From: Spirochaetota bacterium
Lineage (GTDB): Bacteria > Spirochaetota > UBA12135 > COTS27 > JAFLEE01
Assembly: GCA_017302015.1 (NCBI GenBank)
Contig: JAFLEE010000017.1
Location: forward strand, 11,846-75,845
DNA length: 64,000 nt
Reading direction: 5' to 3'
Positions 24,095 to 33,000 of the stretch are shown piece by piece. The notes under the pieces were generated by a model. That model was not told where the DNA came from. It searched no databases and saw only the letters and a program-made list of their open reading frames with translations. The number at the start of each line of letters is the position of its first letter. The stretch's first letter is position 1. The position numbers and the translations under genes were made by a program.

Positions 24095-24607
24095 ATGAGT
24101 GAGGCGATGGAAAACGACAAGGCGGGCGAGCTTTTCGACCGGCTCTACCGGGAATGGGGGCCGATGGTGCTTCGCCGCTGCCGCTTTCTCATGCGCGACG
24201 AGGACCTGGCGGTGGACGCCATGCAGGAGACTTTTGTGCAGGTACTACGGCGGATGGAGACCCTGGATCTGGAGCGGCCCTCGAGCCTGCTCTACCGCAT
24301 CGCCACCAATACCTGCCTCAACCTGATCCGGGGCCGCGGGCGCTGCCGGGAAGACTTCGCCGGGGACGACCTCGACGCCATCGCAGCCGTGGACGAGAAC
24401 GAGGAGCGCGCCCTGGCCGGGGATCTGCTGGGCCGCATCTTCCATCGGGAGGAGGCCTCGACACGGGTCATGGCGGTCCTCCATTTCGTGGACGATTGGA
24501 CTTTGGAAGCCATCGCCGAAGAGACGGGCCTCTCCGTCTCGGGCGTGCGCAAGCGGCTTCGCGGACTCAAGGAGCGGGCCAAGGGCCTGCGGGGAGCATG
24601 GGCATGA
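24095..24607 (+). CDS. ECF RNA polymerase sigma factor
   Basis: A 170-residue group 4 sigma factor. Region 2 includes EDLAVDAMQETFVQVLRRM and LLYRIATNTCLNLIRGRGR. Region 4 includes LHFVDDWTLEAIAEETGLSVSGVRKRLRGLKERAK. The ATG at 24095 is preceded by a G-rich ribosome binding site. A GTG 30 bases upstream is possible. Its stop overlaps the ATG of the membrane protein gene that follows (ATGA), which in turn overlaps the caspase frame. It is therefore the regulator of a three-gene cell-envelope or stress unit. Confidence 0.92.
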   Translation: MSEAMENDKAGELFDRLYREWGPMVLRRCRFLMRDEDLAVDAMQETFVQVLRRMETLDLERPSSLLYRIATNTCLNLIRGRGRCREDFAGDDLDAIAAVDENEERALAGDLLGRIFHREEASTRVMAVLHFVDDWTLEAIAEETGLSVSGVRKRLRGLKERAKGLRGAWA

Positions 24608-25383
24608 AACCGACGCAATTCGACCTGGAACGCCTGGCGCGGGGCGAGAACCCGACGCGGCCCATCGACGGGGCCGACCACCGCGAAGCGGTGGCTGGAC
24701 TCAAGCGCTCCGACGCGGAGATCCTCGGGCGGTATCCCGTGGAGGCGATGCGGGAGACCGTCCTGAAGCGGCTCTCCGCCGCCAAGATCGAGGACGGCGC
24801 CCGCCGCGCGAGGCTTCGGCGCCTTCGGGTCGGGCTGTTCGCGGCCCCGCTGCTCGCCGCCGCGGCGTTCGTGCTGGCCTTCGTCGTCGTTCCTTCCCGC
24901 AAGCCGACGATCGCCGCCCTCCACGACGAGGGCTCCGGCGAAATCCGGGTGAAGGGGCTCACCTCCCACCTGGTGGTCTATCGGCGCACGCCCTCGGGGG
25001 TGGAACGGCTCCTGCCCGGCGGCCAGGCGTCGCCCGGGGAGCAACTCCAGGTCGCCTTCGTGCGCGAAAGCAACGACCGCTACGGCATCATCCTCAGCAT
25101 CGACGGGCGCGGGGTCACCACCTGGCATTTCCCCGAGGCGCCCTCCACCTTGGCGACCTTCACCACGGGCTTGGGCGAGGTGCTGCTGCCGAAATCCTAT
25201 GTCCTCGACGATGCGCCGTCCTTCGAGCGCTTCTTCTTCCTCACCTCCTCTCGCCCCTTCGACGCCGCGGCGGTCCACGCCGCCGTGGAGAACTTGGCCC
25301 GCCTCCAGGGCGGAGCGGTCTCCCGCGAGCCGGCCCTGCCCCCCGGGGTCCAGATGTCCAGTTTCCTCGTGAGGAAACCATGA
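24604..25383 (+). CDS. Single-pass membrane anti-sigma-like protein with DUF4384-like outer domain
   Basis: A 259-residue protein. The N-terminal cytoplasmic part (about 1-75, helical, ending in a basic RRARLRRLR) could bind the sigma factor encoded just upstream. One transmembrane helix spans about 79-98. The external domain (about 100-259) has a beta-sandwich pattern (EIRVKGLTSHLVVYRR, GEQLQVAFVRES, YGIILSIDGRGV) resembling DUF4384-type domains that often accompany bacterial caspase-like proteins. No zinc anti-sigma motif is visible. The start at 24604 is coupled to the sigma stop. An ATG two codons earlier is an alternative. Its role as an anti-sigma factor is inferred from topology and position. 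Confidence 0.7.
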   Translation: MKPTQFDLERLARGENPTRPIDGADHREAVAGLKRSDAEILGRYPVEAMRETVLKRLSAAKIEDGARRARLRRLRVGLFAAPLLAAAAFVLAFVVVPSRKPTIAALHDEGSGEIRVKGLTSHLVVYRRTPSGVERLLPGGQASPGEQLQVAFVRESNDRYGIILSIDGRGVTTWHFPEAPSTLATFTTGLGEVLLPKSYVLDDAPSFERFFFLTSSRPFDAAAVHAAVENLARLQGGAVSREPALPPGVQMSSFLVRKP

Positions 25384-25415
25384 AATCCCGAGAATCCGCC
25401 GCCCGGAAGAATGAA

Positions 25416-25436
25416 GGGGCCCCGAAACGGGGCCCC
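25416..25436 (+). promoter_or_regulatory. Strong GC hairpin between anti-sigma-like and caspase-like genes
   Basis: Eight-base arms GGGGCCCC (25416-25423 and 25429-25436) flank the loop GAAAC. There is no T-run, so it is not a classic terminator. It sits 46 bases before the favoured caspase start, and could reduce read-through, stabilise a processed mRNA end or tune translation. Confidence 0.65.
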
Positions 25437-25481
25437 GATCGCGAACGCATGCGGCCCAGAGCGCGAAACGAGGAGACGACC

Positions 25482-28265
25482 ATGGATTCGAACACAAGAC
25501 TCGCGCAGGCGACGAGATCCCCCTTCCTCCCCAGGCTCTCCCTCTTCGCTTCCTTGCTGGTGGTCCTCTCGTCGCTGCTCTCCGGGGAACCGGCCCCCAC
25601 GCGCCGGTATGCCCTGGTCATCGGGGAGAACGACGGCGGCCCCAAAAGGGTCAAATTGCGCTACGCGGTCTCGGACGCGCGCACCGTGGCCGGCGTGCTC
25701 ACGAGCCTCGGCGGCGTGCGAGCGGAAGACCTGGTGCTGCTTGCCGATCCCGACCGGGAATCGGTGGAGCGCGCCTTCGTCGCGCTCGGGGAACGCATCC
25801 GCGCGGAGGCGGGCACCGACGGGCGCAGCGAGACGATCTTCTATTACTCCGGGCATTCCGACGACGAGGGCCTCTGCCTCGGCCGGGAGAAGATCGGCTA
25901 CGGCGACCTGCGCGCCCAGATCCGCCAACTCCCCAGCGGGGTGAAGGTCGCGGTGCTCGATTCCTGCGCCTCGGGGGTCTTCACCCGCACGAAGGGCGGC
26001 AAGCAGCAGGCCCCGTTCCTCGTGGACAACGCCTCGCGCATGGAGGGCCACGCCTTTCTCACCTCCTCCTCGGTGGACGAGGCGGCCCAGGAATCCGACC
26101 GCATCGGCGGCTCGTTCTTCACCCATTACCTCGTCACGGGCCTCCGCGGCGCGGCCGACGCCAACCGCGACGGCAAGGTGACCCTCAACGAGTCCTACGA
26201 CTACGCGTTCCGCGAGACCCTGGCGGGCACCGAGCAGAGCCGCGGCGGCCCCCAGCATCCCGGCTACGATATCCAACTCTCGGGCACGGGCGACCTCGTG
26301 CTCACCGACACGCGCAGCACTTCGTGCACCCTCGCTTTCCCCGCCGAACTCGCCGGCCGCGTCACCGTGCGCGGCGCCGACGGCAATCTGGTGGCCGAGT
26401 TCCGCAAGGCGGCGGGCCGGGCCACCTCCCTCGGGATGGAGCCCGGTTCCTACCGGATCCTCGTCGATGGGCCCCAGGGTCCGAAGATGACCATCCTGAT
26501 CCTCGCCAAGGGCGAGAGCGCCGCGCTGGATCCGGCGACGCTCGTTTCGGTGAACCGGGAGCAAACCGTCTCCCGGGGGGGCAAGAGCGCCGAAAGCTTC
26601 CTGGACCCCGACAGGATGGCGAGCATGAGCAATATGGCCGGGCTGTCGGAGGGGACGGAAGCGGAGAAGGACCCCCTGGCGATGGCCGGCGTGCGTGAAA
26701 ACCCGGCGGACCCCGGGAAAGAAAAGATCAAGCCCTTCGAGGCCGCCAGCATCAGTTTCCGCGACGCCTTTGCTAAGGCGAGCGCCGAGATGCGGGCGAA
26801 CCTCGCACGGGCGACGGCTGAAATGCGGGCCAATATCTCCAATGCCTCCGCAGAGATCCGCTTGAACCGCGCCCCGACGCCGTCCCTGGCGAAAAAGCCG
26901 CCCATCGCGCGCCCTAAAGAGAAGGAAATCTCGCCGGCGAGGGACCCAGAAGTTGGTACGGGAATGGACCTTTCCACTCCGCCCAAGGCGGCCGCGCCTT
27001 CCCGCGCGGAAAAAAAGCCGGCGCCCGTTCGAGCGCATGCCGACTTGGCCATCGAGCCCTTCAGTTTCGGCATCGTGCCGGGCGTCCAATTCCCCCTGCG
27101 CGGGGCCGGCGGCGTTCGCACGGTCATCGGGTTGAACCTGATCGCCGGGGCCACGGAAGCGGTCGCCGGGTACTACTCGTCCCCCGTTTTCAGCGTGGTG
27201 ACCGGCCGGGCCGACGGCTTCGTCAGTTCGGGCGCGTTCACCAAGATCGGCGCCGGAGCGGGCCTCCTCGCCTCGGGCGGCGCGAGCGTGGTGGCCGGGG
27301 ACTACGACGGCTTGGCCTGCGCCGGGGGCGTCACGATCCTCACCGGAAGCGGCAAGGGGCTCTTCACCAGCGGCGGGGCGACAATCCTAAAATCCCTGGA
27401 CGGCCTTTTAGCGTCGGGGGGGGTGAACATCGTCTACGGCGCCGGCAACGGCTTGGCCGCGGCGGGCGGGGCCAATATCGTCTCGGGCGATTTCAACGGC
27501 CTCATCGCCGCGGGCGGCGTCAACATCGTGGCCGGCGCCCTCAACGGGCTCGCCACCGCCGGGGGGGTGAATATCTCGGGAAGTTTCCGCGGCATGGAGA
27601 CGGCGGTCGTGAACATCACGGGCCGGGGGGCGGGGGCCCAGGTCGGGGTCGTCAACATCGCGGGGGACCTCTCCGGTTGCCAGATCGGCGTGATCAACGT
27701 GGCCAAGAGCATGAAGGGCGTGGGCATCGGCCTCCTCAATTTCATCGGCAACGGGATCCAAAGCCCCGAAATCGCCTATAACGAGCAGAATATGGTGGAT
27801 CTGGCCTTCAAACTCGGGAGCCCCTACTTCTACACCTTCCTCTCCCTCGGGGTGAGCGGGGCGGTGAAGGACCGGATCACCGGGACCGAAAATGGCGCGG
27901 CCGTCCACACCACCGAGTGGTTCGTCGACCGCGTGGCCCCCGGCGCGGGCTTCGGGTTCCACATCCCCGGGAAGCGGCTCTTCGTGGATCTCGTCACTTC
28001 CGGCGCCGCCGTGATGCCCGACCTCAGCGCCGCCAGTTGGAACGCGTCCCAGAATTTCTGGGCGCGGCAGGAGGTGCTCGTCGGCTTCTCCTTCTTCCGC
28101 CACCTCTCGCTCGTGGCGGGGGTGAGTTATAACCTGCTCCTCGACCGCAACGACCCCTTCTTGGTGGCGCACCCCATGGGCGCTTCCTCGCCGGACCTCG
28201 CGTTCAAATGGTCGACCCCCCAGGCCAAGCAATGGTTGGGTTTTAAGGCGGGCGTGAGGTTCTAA
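25482..28265 (+). CDS. Exported caspase-fold (peptidase C14-like) protein with LA_2272-like surface repeats and barrel-like C terminus
   Basis: A 927-residue exported protein. After a signal peptide (about 12-35), residues about 40-270 form a caspase/metacaspase-like domain with the catalytic His in YYSGHS (H125) and Cys in LDSCASG (C162). A beta domain follows, then a charged linker with three tandem 11-residue repeats (about 430-462, pattern A-S/T-AE-M/I-R-x-N) that should form a hendecad coiled coil. About 575-760 hold Gly-rich repeats of about 17 residues (GLLASGGASVVAG, GLIAAGGVNIVAG, ending GAQVGVVNI and CQIGVINV), as in Leptospira LA_2272 surface proteins. The rest is barrel-like and ends in GVRF. 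The start at 25482 has GAGGAG upstream. An ATG at 25380 overlapping the previous gene would add 34 residues with no signal character. Confidence 0.85.
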   Translation: MDSNTRLAQATRSPFLPRLSLFASLLVVLSSLLSGEPAPTRRYALVIGENDGGPKRVKLRYAVSDARTVAGVLTSLGGVRAEDLVLLADPDRESVERAFVALGERIRAEAGTDGRSETIFYYSGHSDDEGLCLGREKIGYGDLRAQIRQLPSGVKVAVLDSCASGVFTRTKGGKQQAPFLVDNASRMEGHAFLTSSSVDEAAQESDRIGGSFFTHYLVTGLRGAADANRDGKVTLNESYDYAFRETLAGTEQSRGGPQHPGYDIQLSGTGDLVLTDTRSTSCTLAFPAELAGRVTVRGADGNLVAEFRKAAGRATSLGMEPGSYRILVDGPQGPKMTILILAKGESAALDPATLVSVNREQTVSRGGKSAESFLDPDRMASMSNMAGLSEGTEAEKDPLAMAGVRENPADPGKEKIKPFEAASISFRDAFAKASAEMRANLARATAEMRANISNASAEIRLNRAPTPSLAKKPPIARPKEKEISPARDPEVGTGMDLSTPPKAAAPSRAEKKPAPVRAHADLAIEPFSFGIVPGVQFPLRGAGGVRTVIGLNLIAGATEAVAGYYSSPVFSVVTGRADGFVSSGAFTKIGAGAGLLASGGASVVAGDYDGLACAGGVTILTGSGKGLFTSGGATILKSLDGLLASGGVNIVYGAGNGLAAAGGANIVSGDFNGLIAAGGVNIVAGALNGLATAGGVNISGSFRGMETAVVNITGRGAGAQVGVVNIAGDLSGCQIGVINVAKSMKGVGIGLLNFIGNGIQSPEIAYNEQNMVDLAFKLGSPYFYTFLSLGVSGAVKDRITGTENGAAVHTTEWFVDRVAPGAGFGFHIPGKRLFVDLVTSGAAVMPDLSAASWNASQNFWARQEVLVGFSFFRHLSLVAGVSYNLLLDRNDPFLVAHPMGASSPDLAFKWSTPQAKQWLGFKAGVRF

Positions 28266-28268
28266 CCC

Positions 28269-28317
28269 CGCCCCTCAAGGGGCGCCACGAGGCCGCGCGC
28301 GACCCGGGCGCGCGGCC
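28269..28317 (+). terminator. Double hairpin after the caspase-like gene
   Basis: Two GC-rich inverted repeats lie just after the stop codon: CGCCCCT/AGGGGCG (28269-28284, loop CA) and GGCCGCGCGC/GCGCGCGGCC (28291-28300 and 28308-28317, loop GACCCGG). The second has perfect ten-base arms. There is no T-run, so termination would be atypical. It is a likely transcript end or attenuator before the lipoprotein gene at 28357. Confidence 0.55.
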
Positions 28318-28356
28318 GGGAGTACGAATCGGGATCCCCCAGCATCGGAGTCCACC

Positions 28357-28845
28357 ATGGATAAACTGTCGGCCCTCATTGCGCTCGCCCTGTTCCTGGC
28401 CTCGTGCCGGGCCACCTACTCGACGGAACCCGGGTATACGAACAGACCGACCCTCGCCGCGGGGACGACCACGATCGTCTTCGCCGCACCGCTCTCGGCG
28501 AACCAGGCGGGGTGCGGCCAATACACCCGCGTGGGCGGGGCGGGGCCCGCGCCCTATTCCAATTACGTGCGCCTCGCCCATTCCAATTTCCACGAGACGT
28601 CGGACGTCACCTGGCATTCCTATTACAAGACGAACGACTCGTCGAGGGTGTTTTCCGTGGATTACCACGTCGACATGGCGAACCCCGGCCTGATCGTCCC
28701 CGCCGAGGGATTCTGCGACCTCGATCCCCGTTATTGGGCGTCGTTCGCCGTCGAAGTCACCAACGCATGCCAGTGCGATGGCGCGCCCCGCACGGCGATC
28801 GTGAACTACCCGGTGGTGTCGAACGTCCTCGTCATCCGGAATTAG
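28357..28845 (+). CDS. Hypothetical lipoprotein
   Basis: A 162-residue exported protein with a lipobox FLASC, so it should be lipid-anchored in the envelope. The mature part is beta-rich, with Cys at positions near 53, 123, 142 and 144 in the pattern CGQY, FCDLD and CQCDG, which could form disulfides. No family is recognised. It lies 91 bases after the caspase-like gene, behind strong hairpins, and may be expressed with it or separately. Confidence 0.65.
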   Translation: MDKLSALIALALFLASCRATYSTEPGYTNRPTLAAGTTTIVFAAPLSANQAGCGQYTRVGGAGPAPYSNYVRLAHSNFHETSDVTWHSYYKTNDSSRVFSVDYHVDMANPGLIVPAEGFCDLDPRYWASFAVEVTNACQCDGAPRTAIVNYPVVSNVLVIRN

Positions 28846-29053
28846 GCGTTTGCGGTTCTGAAGGGATCCTAAGACGGGCGAAATTCCGCACAAGGCCGCA
28901 AGGAACATCAACTCGGGGTGTCCCAAAACGGTCGGGATCCTTCGGGACCCGTTTTCCGGAAGATTTGCAAAGCCCTCGATTCGCATCGTAAGATTTTTCG
29001 AAAGAGCCGTTCGCCCTTTTAACACAAATCCCGGGTCCTCTTGGAGAATCTCG

Positions 29054-29392
29054 ATGAAGCGTATGGCATGCCTGTTGTTTGCGGCGTTCATGGTGACAGG
29101 TTGCACAGGTAGCCTCTTCACGGACCCGACCGAACCGAATTTTCTGGTGCGAATGAAGAGCACCTATCCCGCCACAGTCTACAACGTGAAGATCGGAACG
29201 GTCGATTTCGGGACCGTACTCCAGAACAGCACCTCTGATTATAAGCAAATCGAAGCCGGGTCCCATAAGATCACCGGAAATACTAGCGCCGGACAACAAT
29301 TGACCGGCACGCTATCCGTATCCGGGAAAGGAACCCATAAGTTCACCGTGAACCTATCCTCCGCCGGGGAACTCTCCGTTTCCGAAGATTGA
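29054..29392 (+). CDS. Small hypothetical lipoprotein
   Basis: A 112-residue protein with lipobox VTGC. The short mature beta-rich domain (ATVYNVKIGTVDFGTV, GSHKITGNTSAG, HKFTVNLSSAGELSVSED) is Thr/Ser-rich and resembles small envelope beta-sandwich modules. GGAG lies about nine bases upstream of the ATG. No family or function can be assigned. Base composition is lower in GC than its neighbours, as is the gap of 208 bases before it, which might indicate separate acquisition. Confidence 0.7.
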   Translation: MKRMACLLFAAFMVTGCTGSLFTDPTEPNFLVRMKSTYPATVYNVKIGTVDFGTVLQNSTSDYKQIEAGSHKITGNTSAGQQLTGTLSVSGKGTHKFTVNLSSAGELSVSED

Positions 29393-29413
29393 CGGGACCT
29401 GATCAAGTTCTAA

Positions 29414-29431
29414 TCTACTCTACTCTACTCT
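29414..29431. repeat. Short TCTAC tandem repeat
   Basis: Three perfect TCTAC units plus a partial fourth lie in the gap between the small lipoprotein gene and the convergent large glycosidase gene. It may be a slippage-prone tract. No gene or promoter is evident there. Confidence 0.6.
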
Positions 29432-29498
29432 GTCCTATTCCTTCGTATCGCGTCGTGTCCGTGAGACAGGCGGTTGAAGCCCAACCCGCCCATATGAT

Positions 29499-32400
29499 TC
29501 AAGGCTTCCCCAGTTCGTAGACGACAAAGCGCGCCTTCCCGTCCTTCACCGTTTCGGCGGTGAACGAGACGGAACCGCCCCCCTTCTTGAGGGGAAGCTC
29601 CTCGACCCGTTTGCCGGAAAGATCGCAACCCCATAGTTTGAGGTCGGCGGCGGCCTCGGTTTTGATGGAGATGTCCATGCTCCCGGCGGCGACCACGCGC
29701 TGGGGCGATCCCCAATCCTCCACCAGGTTCTTCGAGCGGGAGCGGTACTTGAGTTTTTGGCTCGAAACGTCGGTGAGGTGGAGGAAGAGGAGGCGGCGGC
29801 TCTTCGCGATGGCCGCGCCGTCCATGGAGGCGAGGTAGAGGACCCCGTACCCGTCGAGGCTCTTGGCGGCGAGGGCCGAGCCGCTGAGCGCGCCCTTATC
29901 GGGGAGCACGAGGGCTTCGAAGCGCGGGGAGGCGACCTTCATGGTGCCGCCGGCGGCGTCGATCTCCACTTCGCCGGTTTCGCTGCGGGTGCGCAGGGTC
30001 GCGGGATCGAAGGCGCCGGCGCCCAGGAGGCCCTCGGCGGCCAGGTTCGTCGCGTTCATCTCGGAAAGGCGGTAGGTCTTGGCCCCGGGGAGCGAGGGAA
30101 GGGCATTGGACTGTGGCGTGAGGGCGGCCTTGATTCCGGGGATCTTGGGCTTGTATTCGGCCCAAGCGCTGCCGATGCGCGTCACCCAGCCGAGTTGCCA
30201 ATAGGCATTGGGGAAGCCGGGCGCCCAACCGTCGCCCGAGGCCCCGTCGCCTTTGGCGTAATAGTTCTGGTCGACCACGAACGGCAGCGCCCCGGGGGCG
30301 GATTTCACGTCGCCGCGCAGGAACACGAGGGAGACCATGCGCTCGCCCAGCAGGTGGATGGGGTCGACGACGATGTCGAAGCCCGACATGGTGGCGTCGT
30401 CGACGAGGTTCTTGCGGTTGTGCGAGAGGGCGAAGCGGAAGAGGCCGTCCCAGTCCTGCAGGCAGGCGAAGGTGGCGGCCATGGCCGTGCCCTCGGCGCG
30501 GTAGGGGTTGGGGTAGACGTACTGGTACTCGGTGACCGTAAACGGCTTGCCGAGCACGCGGGTGCCGCCCTGGACCCCGGGCATGCTGCAGAGGCTCTTG
30601 AGCGGTTGGCGGTTGTGGAAACCGTAGGGCATGCGCCAGGCGCCTTCGGGGAATTGGGGGTGGTCCCAGTAACCGTGGGTGTCGACGAACTCGAGGTCTT
30701 TGCGCAGGCCGATCCAGCGCGGGCTGTCGATCATATTGGCGTCGGTGGTCGGGGTTTGGATGCCGATGCTCTTCAGGTAGGCCACCATCTCTTTCACGGC
30801 GGCGGTATGGGTCTCCACCAGGAACCAGGCGAAGCGCTTGGCCCGCTCGCCGCCCTTGCCCTCTTCCAGGCCCTTCGCCGAGAGCCAGGCGGCGAATTTT
30901 TCGAGGGTCACGCGGCGGCCCGTCTCGCACTTATCCCAGCAGGCGTCCAGGTTGTCCTCGTTCACGAGGGAGAGGGTCATGAGCACGGGATCCTTGCCCA
31001 GGGCGAGGCCCGTGTTCGGGTTCACGTGATCCACGAAGAACCACTTCGCCCATTTCTTCCAGTCTTCGCGCGCGGGCCCGAGGAGCACCAGCGCCTTGTA
31101 GGAGGACATGTCCACGGCCTCGTTGACGCCCGGGAGGTCGCCTTTGCGGCAGGGGCGGCTGACGAAGACATCGGTGGTGATGTAGACGCCGCGCGACTTG
31201 AGGGCGTGGATGAGGTAATCGAGTTTGGCGAGTTCGCTTTCCCGCACCCGCTGTTCGCCGGGAGGGCCGGCCGGGTCCATCATCTCGCGCTCGTAATGGT
31301 GGATCCGCAGGGCGTTATGGCCGAGGCTCGCCACGTATTCGGCGAATGCGTCCGCTTCGGCCTTCTCCAAATAATTGGCGGAGAAGCAGGTATTGCCGCC
31401 GTTGAAGCGCACCCGCACGCCGGGGCGCTTGGCGAACTCGAATTTGCCGTTCTTGATCACGAGTGGGCCGTACTGGCCCGCCGGGACCCCCGTCTCCTTC
31501 TGGAGGAAGGAGAGGTCGAGGATGCTGCCCTTCTCGGTGGCCCGGGCGTGGGTGATGGGGGCCCAGGCGGGCCCCGCCGCCACGTAGACCGGCGTGTTCA
31601 CCGAGGAGAAATCCACGGTGTCTGTGGAGAGGGAAGCGCCGACGACCATCCACACGCCCTTGCCCGTGGGGGCGAAGGTGACGGAGGCCACCGGCTTGTC
31701 CACGGCGAACCGGGAGAGGTAGAGACCGACGAAGGAACTGGCGTTGGTCGCGTTCCACGCCACCAGGCCGTTGCGGAGGTCCACGGGGCTCCACCAATTG
31801 CCGACGTCGATCCCGCTGGCGATGCTGCGTTCGGCCGAACTGCCGTCGCTGTACTTGAGCTTGAGGACGCCGAGGACCGCCTTGGACTCCGGGGTCCAAG
31901 CCGAGGCGTGGAGCAGGTAGAGCCAGGCGGCGGGCTTGCCGTCCCCCGCGAGGGTCGCCTCCTTGAGGAAATACGGGCGGGAGGGGCCGGCGAAGGCGAG
32001 GATGGATTTGCCCTGGTTGGCGGCCGGATCGGCGACGGTGAACTTGATGCCGCCGAGGATCAGGTTGCCGGGCTTCAGCGCGCGCAGGTCGTTCTCGGCG
32101 CCCTGGTCGGTCCAGCCGCCCTTCTGGTCGCCGGATTCCTGGTCGGCGAGGCCCATATTGGCCGCGGCCCTGAGATCGAGCGGGCGCGAATCGAGGCCTT
32201 CGGAGGCGAGGGTGAAGGCGATGGCGGCCTTCTGCACCTCCCCGGCGTCGGGCTTGAAGGAGAGGCGGACGGAGAACGGGCCCTCGCCCCATTCCCGGTT
32301 GTCCTGGACGAGCACCTTGAGGTCGCCGGTGATGGTGAGCTTGCCCGTGGGAACGGGGATGCTCAGCGTCTTGCATTCCTTATTGACGATCCCGATCTTC

Positions 32401-32855
32401 CCCTTCTCGTAGGCTTCGGGGAGCGCCACGGCCTCGCCGTCGAGGAAACATTTCTTGCCCTTGAACGCGGCCAGGGGTAGGGAGAGGGCGATGGAGATGG
32501 AATTGACTTTCACCGGTGCGTCGCGGTCGAGCGCCATCGCGAACTCGGCCTTGCCGTCGCCCACGCGCTTCATCGTCTGGACGAACCGGAAGGCCCCGCT
32601 CTTGGGGTGGGTGAAGGTGCCCTGGAGTTCCCAAGTTCCGGCGCCTTTCTTCGGGTAGCCGGCATTTGCCTTGATGGTGGTGGGGGATTGGCTGGCGGAG
32701 GACCAGCCGTCGCCGAAGACGGTGAGGGCGAACTCCATGCCGTGGATTTCGAACATCCCCGAATCTTTCACCCGAATGCCATCGAGGACCTGGGCGTTCA
32801 GGGCCGCGAGGGGGATCAAAAAGAGCAGGGCGGCGCGGGCGAAGCATTTCGGCAT
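29499..32855 (-). CDS. Large exported glycoside hydrolase, clan GH-A (GH5-like)
   Basis: A 1118-residue exported protein. A signal peptide ends near LAALNAQ. Residues about 20-510 are beta-rich accessory domains. A TIM barrel follows with LGHNALRIHHYE, the acid/base Glu in LVNEDN (about E633) and the nucleophile Glu in TVTEYQY (about E776), the pattern of GH5-like cellulases in Planctomycetota and Verrucomicrobiota. The last 250 residues are again beta-rich. The start at 32855 is chosen for its signal peptide. The open frame upstream is not protein-like. The divergent gene at 33039 encodes a XylR-like regulator, so expression is probably sugar-induced. The true substrate is unknown. Confidence 0.8.
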   Translation of the reverse strand: MPKCFARAALLFLIPLAALNAQVLDGIRVKDSGMFEIHGMEFALTVFGDGWSSASQSPTTIKANAGYPKKGAGTWELQGTFTHPKSGAFRFVQTMKRVGDGKAEFAMALDRDAPVKVNSISIALSLPLAAFKGKKCFLDGEAVALPEAYEKGKIGIVNKECKTLSIPVPTGKLTITGDLKVLVQDNREWGEGPFSVRLSFKPDAGEVQKAAIAFTLASEGLDSRPLDLRAAANMGLADQESGDQKGGWTDQGAENDLRALKPGNLILGGIKFTVADPAANQGKSILAFAGPSRPYFLKEATLAGDGKPAAWLYLLHASAWTPESKAVLGVLKLKYSDGSSAERSIASGIDVGNWWSPVDLRNGLVAWNATNASSFVGLYLSRFAVDKPVASVTFAPTGKGVWMVVGASLSTDTVDFSSVNTPVYVAAGPAWAPITHARATEKGSILDLSFLQKETGVPAGQYGPLVIKNGKFEFAKRPGVRVRFNGGNTCFSANYLEKAEADAFAEYVASLGHNALRIHHYEREMMDPAGPPGEQRVRESELAKLDYLIHALKSRGVYITTDVFVSRPCRKGDLPGVNEAVDMSSYKALVLLGPAREDWKKWAKWFFVDHVNPNTGLALGKDPVLMTLSLVNEDNLDACWDKCETGRRVTLEKFAAWLSAKGLEEGKGGERAKRFAWFLVETHTAAVKEMVAYLKSIGIQTPTTDANMIDSPRWIGLRKDLEFVDTHGYWDHPQFPEGAWRMPYGFHNRQPLKSLCSMPGVQGGTRVLGKPFTVTEYQYVYPNPYRAEGTAMAATFACLQDWDGLFRFALSHNRKNLVDDATMSGFDIVVDPIHLLGERMVSLVFLRGDVKSAPGALPFVVDQNYYAKGDGASGDGWAPGFPNAYWQLGWVTRIGSAWAEYKPKIPGIKAALTPQSNALPSLPGAKTYRLSEMNATNLAAEGLLGAGAFDPATLRTRSETGEVEIDAAGGTMKVASPRFEALVLPDKGALSGSALAAKSLDGYGVLYLASMDGAAIAKSRRLLFLHLTDVSSQKLKYRSRSKNLVEDWGSPQRVVAAGSMDISIKTEAAADLKLWGCDLSGKRVEELPLKKGGGSVSFTAETVKDGKARFVVYELGKP

Positions 32856-33000
32856 GGGGTCTCTCCTGTCCGGGCCTTGGCGGCGGTTTCCCGGGGGCCG
32901 TTTCGGCTCCCCGTGCGGGACTAAAGGAATGATACTCCGAGCCTCCCCGGTCCGCCATCCGGAATCGGTCTTTGGGCGATGTAAAAAATCGGTCATTCTT

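Noticed and set aside
25197-27089. Long minus-strand open frame opposite the caspase-like gene
   Set aside because: High-GC shadow frame. The translation is Arg/Gly-rich without a fold, and the plus-strand protein has conserved catalytic motifs.
28404-28991. Alternative plus-strand frame over the lipoprotein gene at 28357
   Set aside because: Arg-rich shadow. The frame with the signal peptide and lipobox is the coding one.
29757-32480. Plus-strand open frame of over 900 codons opposite the large glycosidase gene
   Set aside because: It mirrors the third-position GC bias of the real gene, has no start signal or domain, and is rich in His/Gly/Glu as such shadows are.
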